This document shows, in pieces, positions 58,801 through 64,000 of a stretch of 64,000 bases of DNA; the stretch's first letter is position 1, and the number at the start of each line of letters is the position of its first letter. This stretch comes from Roseiarcus sp963833955 (GTDB taxonomy: Bacteria; Pseudomonadota; Alphaproteobacteria; Rhizobiales; Beijerinckiaceae), in the NCBI GenBank assembly GCA_963833955.1, contig CAWHZY010000010.1, forward strand, positions 1-64,000, written 5' to 3'. Made by a program: the position numbers and the translations under genes. The notes under the pieces are model-generated. The model was not told where the DNA came from. It searched no databases and worked only from the letters and a program-made list of their open reading frames with translations.

Positions 58801-59465
58801 ATCATTTGGCGGGCGGAGAGGTCGACGGCTGGCTCGCGCCGCCGCTCAATGGAGCGTCGCTGGCGCCAATCCGCTGGACCGAGCAGGCCTTCTTCGACTA
58901 CCTCCGCAGCGGCTACGCCGCCGAGCACGGCGCCGCCGGCGGCCCGATGGCGCCGATCGTAGCCGGCCTCAAGCCGCTTCCCGACACGGACATCCGCGCG
59001 ATGGCGCGTTACCTCGTCTCGCTCGCGCCGGCGTCGCCGCCCGTCGAGCCCGGCCTCAGGACCCGCCTCGAACAGGCGTCCAAGGCGCGAGGGTCGAGTC
59101 TCGCGTATCTTCCCGGCGCGCGCATCTATGACGGCTCCTGCGCAGTCTGCCACGAACCTGGGCAGGGTCTCGACATGTTCGGGGTCAAGCCCTCGCTCGC
59201 GCTCAGCACCGCGATCCATGCCGAGACGCCGGACACCGTTTTGCGGGTCGTCCTTGAAGGCGCACGCGCTGAGGGGCTGGGCGAGCTAGGCGCAATGCCC
59301 GCCTTCCGTCATCATCTGGACGATAAGCAGATCGGCGAACTGACCGCTTATCTGCGCGCCCGCTTTGCGCCGGACAAACCGTCCTGGACCCGCGTCGCCG
59401 AAACCGCGGCGCGGCTGCGCAAAGAAGTCTTGACAGCCCCGGACGGCGACGCGATTGTTCATTAG
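55854..59465 (+). CDS. Molybdenum hydroxylase fused to a tri-haem cytochrome c (NicB-like)
   Basis: A 1203-residue fusion. Residues 1 to about 760 form the aldehyde-oxidase/xanthine-dehydrogenase-type molybdopterin domain; GCYGRNGADD is a cofactor-binding loop and PLGVGESASVPSAAAIANA contains the catalytic Glu (GVGE). A hydrophobic helix (about 765-790) anchors the C-terminal part. Three c-haem motifs follow: CIHCH (about 819), CSACH (about 965) and CAVCH (about 1096). The architecture equals NicB of Pseudomonas putida, which hydroxylates nicotinate at C6 with electron flow to the respiratory chain. Nicotinate is inferred as substrate from the next gene; related N-heterocycles are possible. 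The frame is intact. Confidence 0.88.
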   Translation: MMPLQPQGLRRGDYLEPLGTLAVVRPAALDGPLDAAAADDLEPFILVQASGEVTAFSGHVDLGTGIRTALAQIVAEELDVSFERVAMVLGDSAVAPDQGPTIASETIQLSSKPLRRAAAQARRFLVGRAATIFAIAADALIVEDGVVRPLADDNRRLSYGELIGEERIRLKLADDAPVKAPSAYRIVGASPPRVDLPAKATGGLVFVHDMRTPGMLHGRVVRPPYAGFDSGDHVGRSLVRVDEASVARLPGVVATVVVADFVGVVAEREEQAEAAMRALRVEWREGAKPPDLADVAAALTRNPSQPRKLLDRGDVDSALKSAARRLTRSYVWPYQLHGSIGPSAALADVRDGKARVWSGTQNPLWMRRDLALLLDLPEDAVEVIRMEAAGCYGRNGADDVTADAALLSRAVGGPVRVQLTRDQEHQWEPKGAGQLMTVDGGLDASGEVAAYDFATRYPSNAAPTLALILTGKISSTPAVTDMGDRTAIGPYDFVNHRVVVHDMAPIARAAWLRGVSSLPNTFAHESYIDELATEACVDPVSYRLRYLKDARGRDLVEQVAARAKWTPHAGPRKRRDETGNLVGQGFAYAVYVHSKFPGLASAWSAWATDVAVDPGTGEVSLTRVTVGQDSGLMINPEGVRHQIHGNVIQSTSRVLKEEVTFSDIEVTSRDWGTYPLLTFPEVPAIDVLMVPRPEEQPLGVGESASVPSAAAIANAIFDATGVRFREPPFTPDRILKGLREAGLAEETPGAMLPPANAEAAARRKKAWLVPLIAAAFLGSLGIATLPIRGAIAPVARPDPSTWSATTIERGRVLANLGGCIHCHAAEAGAALLGGRAVHTPFGAIYATNITPDEATGIGTWSYGAFERAMREGIGRDGRHLFPAFPYTSFAKASEADLQAIYAYLMAQPAVSSASRPAELRAPFGFRPLMAAWNTMFHQAKPFEARSDRDAAWNRGAYLVEGLGHCSACHSPRNALSAELKGPDHLAGGEVDGWLAPPLNGASLAPIRWTEQAFFDYLRSGYAAEHGAAGGPMAPIVAGLKPLPDTDIRAMARYLVSLAPASPPVEPGLRTRLEQASKARGSSLAYLPGARIYDGSCAVCHEPGQGLDMFGVKPSLALSTAIHAETPDTVLRVVLEGARAEGLGELGAMPAFRHHLDDKQIGELTAYLRARFAPDKPSWTRVAETAARLRKEVLTAPDGDAIVH

Positions 59466-59474
59466 TACGCTAAT
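59461..59474 (+). promoter_or_regulatory. Operator-like dyad between nicB-like and hnr-like genes
   Basis: attag-tacg-ctaat is a perfect dyad with 5-bp arms, overlapping the stop of the preceding gene and 32 bp before the next start. Its reverse complement shares gtactaa with the site at 55323-55334. Confidence 0.45.
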
Positions 59475-59505
59475 GATTGAGGCCCTTGGATGGCGAGGTG
59501 AGGCC

Positions 59506-60987
59506 ATGAGCCACGGACAGGTCGAGGCGGAAACGGACGACAAGGTGCGTTGCGACGCCTGCCCCGTGACCTGCTACATCCGCCGCGGGATGGCGGGCGC
59601 GTGCGACCGCTACGCCAATCGCGACGGCAAGCTCGTGCGGGTCGATCCCCACGTCCTGCTTGAGCGCACGATGGAGCGGGGCGGCTCGGTCGTGCCGTTC
59701 TCGCGCAATGCGTCGGAATGGGCCGGGGCCATTCTTCCCGAGGATTCCGTGTTCGTGACCGCGATCGGGGCTGGCACGACTTATCCCGACTATAAGCCGG
59801 CGCCCTTCATCGTCTCGTCCGAGGTCGACGGCGTCGACATGGTCACCGTCGTGACGGAAGGAATCTTCAGCTATTGCGGCGTCAAGGTGAAGGTCGACAC
59901 CGACCGCTACCTTGGGCCCGAACAGGCGACAGTGCGCTCGGAGGGCGAGGCCGTCGGCCATGTGACGACGGGCGAATACGGTTCGCAGATGCTCTCGCTC
60001 GGCGGCGTCCACCATCTGACCGGCGGATCGAAGAAGGAGGGGCGCGTCACCTGCGACGCCCTCCTCAACCTGTCCAACCGAAGGCCGGTCGAATTGACCG
60101 TCGACGGCGGCGTCACGATCCTCGTCGAGGCGGGCGCGTCGCCGATCATCAATGGCGTGCGCGAGGAGCGCATGCGTGTCGGCTGCGGCTCGGCGACGAT
60201 CGGCATGTTCGCCAAGCAATGGCTCGGTCACGTCGATGAAGTCGTCGTCGTGGATGACCACATCACCGGCGTCCTCTCGGAACATCAGGCCGGCAAGCTG
60301 CTCGACATTCCCCCGACGGGCGTCAAGATGAAAGGACGGCGCTCGACCCCTGGCCGCTACTTTCAGGTCGCGGAGCCCGGCACGGGCTGGGGCGGCACGA
60401 ACATTTCCGATCCGCTGTCGATCCTCGGACCGTTCAACCCGAAGGAGGCGCGTCCGGGCCTCACCATGCTGATGGTCTCGACGACCGGCGAGCACTACGG
60501 CTTCTACCGTCTGGACGAGGCGCTGCGCCCCATCGAGAGCGAGCTGCCGGAGGCTTTGCGTCTCTCTGTCGAGCGCATTCAGGAGAATTGCGAGCCGGCG
60601 CTCTCGACGGTCATGTTCATGGGCGGCGCCGGCGGCTCGCTGCGCGCCGGCGTCACCGAGAACCCGGTCCGCCTCACCCGCTCGGTGAAGGATGCGCTGA
60701 CCCGCGTGACCAGCGGCGGCGCGCCCGCTTATATCTGGCCCGGCGGCGGCATCACCTTCATGGTCGACGTGACGCGACTGCCGGCCAATTCCTTCGGCTA
60801 CGTGCCGACGCCGGCCCTCGTCGCGCCGATCGAGTTCACGATGCGGCTTTCGGACTACGCTGCGCTCGGCGGGCACATGGACCATGTTCGTCCGCTGAGC
60901 GCTCTCACTCAGGGGGACGCGAGGCATGTGCGCCAGATCGATGGCAATCCGTGGCCGGTCCGGCCGTCGGAACGGCTGAAAGCCTGA
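59506..60987 (+). CDS. hnr: 6-hydroxynicotinate reductase-like iron-sulphur flavoprotein
   Basis: A 493-residue protein from ATG 59506 behind gaggtgag. The N-terminus has Cys16, Cys19, Cys23 and Cys33 (CDACPVTC, then GACDRY), a likely Fe-S site; Cys124, Cys183, Cys227 and Cys362 are further candidates. The sequence resembles 6-hydroxynicotinate reductase of Eubacterium barkeri, which reduces 6-hydroxynicotinate to 1,4,5,6-tetrahydro-6-oxonicotinate and is reported to have a covalently bound flavin and Fe-S clusters. A GSAT sequence at 228-231 is a possible flavin-attachment site. The product of the upstream hydroxylase would be its substrate. UPF0280 follows after 2 bp. Confidence 0.75.
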   Translation: MSHGQVEAETDDKVRCDACPVTCYIRRGMAGACDRYANRDGKLVRVDPHVLLERTMERGGSVVPFSRNASEWAGAILPEDSVFVTAIGAGTTYPDYKPAPFIVSSEVDGVDMVTVVTEGIFSYCGVKVKVDTDRYLGPEQATVRSEGEAVGHVTTGEYGSQMLSLGGVHHLTGGSKKEGRVTCDALLNLSNRRPVELTVDGGVTILVEAGASPIINGVREERMRVGCGSATIGMFAKQWLGHVDEVVVVDDHITGVLSEHQAGKLLDIPPTGVKMKGRRSTPGRYFQVAEPGTGWGGTNISDPLSILGPFNPKEARPGLTMLMVSTTGEHYGFYRLDEALRPIESELPEALRLSVERIQENCEPALSTVMFMGGAGGSLRAGVTENPVRLTRSVKDALTRVTSGGAPAYIWPGGGITFMVDVTRLPANSFGYVPTPALVAPIEFTMRLSDYAALGGHMDHVRPLSALTQGDARHVRQIDGNPWPVRPSERLKA

Positions 60988-60989
60988 CC

Positions 60990-61901
60990 ATGGATGGCGC
61001 TCAGCGTGCGCAGGTTTGCTTTTTGCCGGACGGGCGGCGACTGCATCTGCAGGATGGCCCGATCGACCTGATCATCGAGGCGGCGGGCGCTCCGGTGGCC
61101 GTCGAGGCCGCCTATCGCGCCGCCGCAACGCGTTTTCGTCTCGTGCTGAACGAGCTTTGCGCGGAACTGCCAGGCTTGCGAACCACCCGCGACGCCGAGG
61201 CCGCGCCCGTTCCGCGGCGCGGTCGCGCGGCGAATGGAGGCGGCGGTCGCCCCATACGCCGCGGACGCATTCATCACTCCGATGGCGGCCGTCGCGGGCG
61301 GCGTCGCCGATGAAATCCTCGCTGTGATGCGAAGCGCCGCCGGCGACAGCCTTGCTCGCGTCTGCGTCAACAACGGGGGCGATATTGCGCTCCATCTCGC
61401 GGCCGGAGAGGCGACGACGATCGGCCTTGTCAGCCGGCCCGATCGCCCGGCGCTGTTCGCACGCGCACGCCTCGCGGCGGGGGATCGAATTGGCGGGATC
61501 GCCACGTCGGGCGCGCCGGGACGCAGCTTCTCGCTCGGGATCGCCGACGCGGTCACGATCCTTGCGTCCTGCGCCGCGGAAGCGGACGCGGCCGCGACGG
61601 TCGTCGCCAACGCGGTCGATCTTCCGGGCGATCCGCGCGTGGAGCGGCGCCCGCGCGGAATCTCCAGCCGGACAGCGATCTCGGCGACCGACTGGTGACG
61701 CGCGCCGTTGCGCCCCTCGATCCGGAGTCGATCGCGACGGCGCTCGACCGCGGCCTGGTAGCCGCCCGGTCGCTGGTCGCGCGGGGCATGATCGTCGCCG
61801 CCGCGCTCCATTTGCAGGGTGTGACCCGCGTCGACAGCAGCCTGATGGCGCTTGAAGCGCGGGATGACGTAACGATGTTGAGGGAGCGTCTTGATGCCTG
61901 A
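60990..61901 (+). CDS. UPF0280 (ApbE-superfamily) protein, frameshifted
   Basis: Starts MDGAQRAQVCFLPDGRRLHLQDGPIDL. RFRLVLNELCAELPGLR, then AAVAPYAADAFITPMAAVAGGVADEIL and VCVNNGGDIALHLAAGE, give the UPF0280 signature, related to ApbE flavin transferases. There is one extra c near 61206 and one missing base near 61637; corrected, it ends ALEARDDVTMLRERLDA at about 303 residues. It lies 2 bp after the hnr-like gene and overlaps the next gene by 8 bp. A role in attaching flavin to the reductase is inference. Confidence 0.75.
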
Positions 61902-62478
61902 CGTGGAGGTGCGCAAGCGCGTCACGATTGTCGAAGAGATCGTTCACGAGGGCGGGCCGCCGGCCGCGAAGCCATTGCGGCGCGGGGCGGCGCTCGCGAT
62001 AATCCGCAATCCTTTCGCGGGGCAATATGTCGAGGAGATCGCGCCGTTCATGAAGGACCTCGAGCCGCTCGGCGTCGCGATGGCGCGCGATCTCGTCGCG
62101 GCGCTCGGGGGCGATCCGAAGATGGTCGAGGGCTATGGCAAGGGCGCGATCGTCGGGAGCGCCGGCGAGCTCGAGCATGGCGCACTGTGGCATGTCCCGG
62201 GCGGCTACGCGATGCGCGCCATCCTCGGCGACGCCAAGGCGATCGTGCCCTCGACCAAGAAGGTCGGGGCCCCGGGCGCGCGGCTCGACGTGCCGGTGAC
62301 CCATATCAACGCTTCCTACGTGCGCAGCCACTTCGACGCCTTCGAGGTCGGCGTCGCCGACGCTCCGCGGGCCGACGAGATTCTGCTTGCGCTTGTGATG
62401 ACGACCGGGCCGCGCGTCCACGCGCGCGTCGGCGGGCTGAAGGCTTCCGAGATCAAGGGACAGGACGGACTGCGATGA
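61894..62478 (+). CDS. AA_synth (DUF1185) family protein, first copy
   Basis: A 194-residue protein starting MPDVEVRKRVTIVEEIVHEGG. AALAIIRNPFAGQYVEEIAPFM and GSAGELEHGALWHVPGG are family blocks. The fold known for this family (BB2672 of Bordetella) is a chorismate-mutase-like trimer; no reaction is established. It overlaps UPF0280 by 8 bp and the second copy by ATGA. In this operon it may act on the reduced ring product, which is inference. Confidence 0.8.
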   Translation: MPDVEVRKRVTIVEEIVHEGGPPAAKPLRRGAALAIIRNPFAGQYVEEIAPFMKDLEPLGVAMARDLVAALGGDPKMVEGYGKGAIVGSAGELEHGALWHVPGGYAMRAILGDAKAIVPSTKKVGAPGARLDVPVTHINASYVRSHFDAFEVGVADAPRADEILLALVMTTGPRVHARVGGLKASEIKGQDGLR

Positions 62479-63059
62479 GCCTCGAAATTCGCAAGATCGT
62501 AACGGTGGTCGACGAGACCCTGACCGAGATGGGGCGCGAGGTTTCGCCGCCCGTGCGTCGCGCCGCGGCGCTCGCCGTCATCGCCAATCCCTTCGCCGGC
62601 CGCTATGTCGAGGATCTTGCGCCCCTGATCGACGCGGGGGAGGAGCTTGGCAAGCTCCTCAGCGAGCGCGCGGTCGCGGCGCTTGGCGTCACGGGTCCGG
62701 AGGCGCAGAGCTACGGCAAGGCGGCGCTGGTCGGCGAGAACGGCGAGATGGAGCATGCAGCCGCGCTGCTGCATCCGAAGATGGGCGCGCCCGTTCGCAA
62801 GACGCTGGGCAAGGGCGCGGCGCTGATCCCGTCCTCGAACAAGCGCGGCGGCCCCGGCGCGGAGCTCGACATCCCGCTCGGCCACAAGGACGCAGCCTAT
62901 GTGCGCTCGCATTTCGATGGCATGCAGGTCAGCATCAACGATGCGCCACGCGCCAACGAGATCGTCGTCGCGGTGGCGGTCACGACTGGCGGGCGACCGC
63001 TGCCGCGCATTGGCGGGCTGGAAGCGAAGGACGCCAAGGGCGAGGACGGGCTGCGCTGA
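62475..63059 (+). CDS. AA_synth (DUF1185) family protein, second copy
   Basis: A 194-residue paralogue starting MSLEIRKIVTVVDETLTEMG. It keeps RNPFAG-type sequence as ANPFAGRYVEDLAPLI, GENGEMEHAAALLHPKMGAPVR and the C-terminal GGLEAKDAKGEDGLR, parallel to the first copy. The two ORFs overlap by ATGA, which suggests a hetero-oligomer or two successive activities. Both frames are intact. Confidence 0.8.
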   Translation: MSLEIRKIVTVVDETLTEMGREVSPPVRRAAALAVIANPFAGRYVEDLAPLIDAGEELGKLLSERAVAALGVTGPEAQSYGKAALVGENGEMEHAAALLHPKMGAPVRKTLGKGAALIPSSNKRGGPGAELDIPLGHKDAAYVRSHFDGMQVSINDAPRANEIVVAVAVTTGGRPLPRIGGLEAKDAKGEDGLR

Positions 63060-63089
63060 GCCGGCCCTCCGGCAGAAGCGGATTCGTTC

Positions 63090-63560
63090 ATGAGCCTCCG
63101 GCGGAAGGATCCATTGAGCACTTCGTCGGGCGAGGCGGCGCCGGACGCGGAGGACTATGTGCTCGAGGGCCAGGTCGGCTTCATCCTGCGGCAGGCAAGC
63201 CAGCGTCACGCGACGCTGTTCGCGGCGCGCATGGGCGCCGATACGACGCCGACGCAATGGGCGGCGTTGGCCAAATTGCACGAGGTCGGGCCGACGTCGC
63301 AAAACCTCCTTGGGCGCCTGACGGCTATGGATGTCGCGACGATCAAGGGCGTGGTCGACCGGCTGATGAAGCGCGGCCTCGTTCGCTCCGCGACGGACGA
63401 GACGGACGCGCGCCGCAGGCTGCTCACCCTGTCGGGCGCGGGCCGCGCTTTTGTCGAGGCGAACTTCGGCGCAGCGCATGCCGTTACGCGCGAGACGCTC
63501 GCCCCGCTCGCCGAGCGCGAGAGGGCGATGTTCGTCGCCCTCCTCGAGAAGCTCAAGTAG
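63090..63560 (+). CDS. MarR-family regulator, likely of the heterocycle operon
   Basis: A 156-residue winged-helix protein. LEGQVGFILRQASQRHATLFAARM leads into AALAKLHEVGPTSQNLLGRLTAMDVATIKGVVDRLMKRGLV and the wing ATDETDARRRLLTLS. It lies 30 bp after the second AA_synth gene, in the same direction. MarR-type NicR regulators control nicotinate genes in Pseudomonas and Bordetella, which fits. The dyads at 55323 and 59461 are candidate sites. Confidence 0.85.
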   Translation: MSLRRKDPLSTSSGEAAPDAEDYVLEGQVGFILRQASQRHATLFAARMGADTTPTQWAALAKLHEVGPTSQNLLGRLTAMDVATIKGVVDRLMKRGLVRSATDETDARRRLLTLSGAGRAFVEANFGAAHAVTRETLAPLAERERAMFVALLEKLK

Positions 63561-63677
63561 GGCGCGCCGCGTGCGGCTGAGAAACTCACCACTAAGGACA
63601 CAAAGGACCACCAGGGCCTTCATGTCTCTTTGTGACCGTCATGGCGAGATACGCGCCACCCCGCCGCGGGTTGACGG

Positions 63678-64000
63678 CTACTTCTCGACGAACGCCTTTT
63701 CGATCACATAGTCGCCCGGCTCGCCAGTGTTGCCCTCGACGAAATCCCTGTCTTCGAGGAGCGCGGGCAGGGTCGTGACCAGTTGCGGGTTGCCGCAAAT
63801 CATCACGCGGTCCCATACCGCATCAAGGGGCGGCAGCCCGAGGTCCTTGAACAGCTTGCCCGATTCGATGAGGTCGGGGATTCGGCCCTGATTGTGGAAC
63901 GGCTCGCGCGTCACGGTTGGATAATAGCGCAAGGAGGATCCGACAAGCTCGCCGAGGAAGTCGTCCCGCGGCAACTCCGCCTCGATCAGATCGCGATACG
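63678..64000 (-). CDS. fpr: Ferredoxin--NADP reductase, C-terminal part (cut by window edge)
   Basis: The visible 107 residues contain LRYYPTVTREPFHNQGRIPD, VMICGNPQLV (the nucleotide-binding turn) and the terminal GDYVIEKAFVEK, all typical of bacterial FPR. It exchanges electrons between NADPH and ferredoxin or flavodoxin in the cytoplasm. The start lies beyond 64000. It is convergent with the operon above and could supply electrons to a ferredoxin-dependent reductase, though no link is shown. Confidence 0.88.
   Translation of the reverse strand, partial: YRDLIEAELPRDDFLGELVGSSLRYYPTVTREPFHNQGRIPDLIESGKLFKDLGLPPLDAVWDRVMICGNPQLVTTLPALLEDRDFVEGNTGEPGDYVIEKAFVEK

Noticed and set aside
63590..63670. 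Imperfect inverted repeat aggacacaaagg / ctctttgtgacc as a terminator or mobile end
   Set aside because: The arms are mismatched, there is no T-run and no second copy in the window, so I could not support a feature.

Overview
The window is GC-rich DNA from an alphaproteobacterium, most likely a member of the Hyphomicrobiales (Rhizobiales) near the Beijerinckiaceae/Methylocystaceae. Pointers are the family-typical ribosomal and polymerase proteins, the LdtR-type regulator with its L,D-transpeptidase, PEP-CTERM proteins, and a small twin-arginine Arg/Trp-rich protein. This placement is inference; no rRNA is present.

Layout. 1-4.5 kb (minus strand): a surface-sugar operon with glycosyltransferase, sedoheptulose-phosphate isomerase, sugar epimerase, a fused nucleotidyltransferase/HAD phosphatase and a P-loop kinase cut by the window edge. 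4.5-6.4 kb: a 20-bp tandem repeat, a small Arg/Trp-rich protein and a PEP-CTERM protein. 6.4-16.7 kb: rplJ-rplL-rpoB-rpoC with a structured leader and a strong terminator. 16.8-20.5 kb: urea transporter, DUF1576-like membrane protein and exported S41 peptidase. 20.6-37.1 kb: the str-S10-spc supercluster (rpsL to adk). 37.1-40.9 kb: a 3-hydroxyisobutyryl-CoA hydrolase-like gene, a small membrane protein, ldtR and an L,D-transpeptidase. 41.5-54.0 kb: accessory genes, including NmrA/MarR with shared operators, a truncated CHASE2 cyclase, a Gly-rich PEP-CTERM protein, gltX, cytochrome b561 plus di-haem peroxidase behind an FNR box, a PhyH dioxygenase with a LacI regulator, and small enzymes. Two copies of a MITE-like repeat lie here.

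54.1-63.6 kb carries the most interesting region: an AraC regulator, then an apparent N-heterocycle (nicotinate-like) operon. It encodes a 2Fe-2S subunit, a molybdenum hydroxylase fused to a tri-haem cytochrome c, a 6-hydroxynicotinate-reductase-like protein, an ApbE-superfamily (UPF0280) protein, two tandem DUF1185/AA_synth proteins and a MarR regulator. The genes overlap or nearly abut. The combination of an aerobic cytochrome-linked hydroxylase with the reductive enzyme known from anaerobic fermentation, plus a candidate flavin-attaching partner, looks like a distinct pathway. The window ends in the C-terminus of ferredoxin-NADP reductase.

Caution: many genes, including essential ones (rpoB, rpoC, fusA, secY, rplB, rplC, rplE, rplR, adk), are broken by single-base indels, mostly insertions. 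Removing one base restores the expected protein in nearly every case, so these are probably sequence errors. I annotate the full intended spans.
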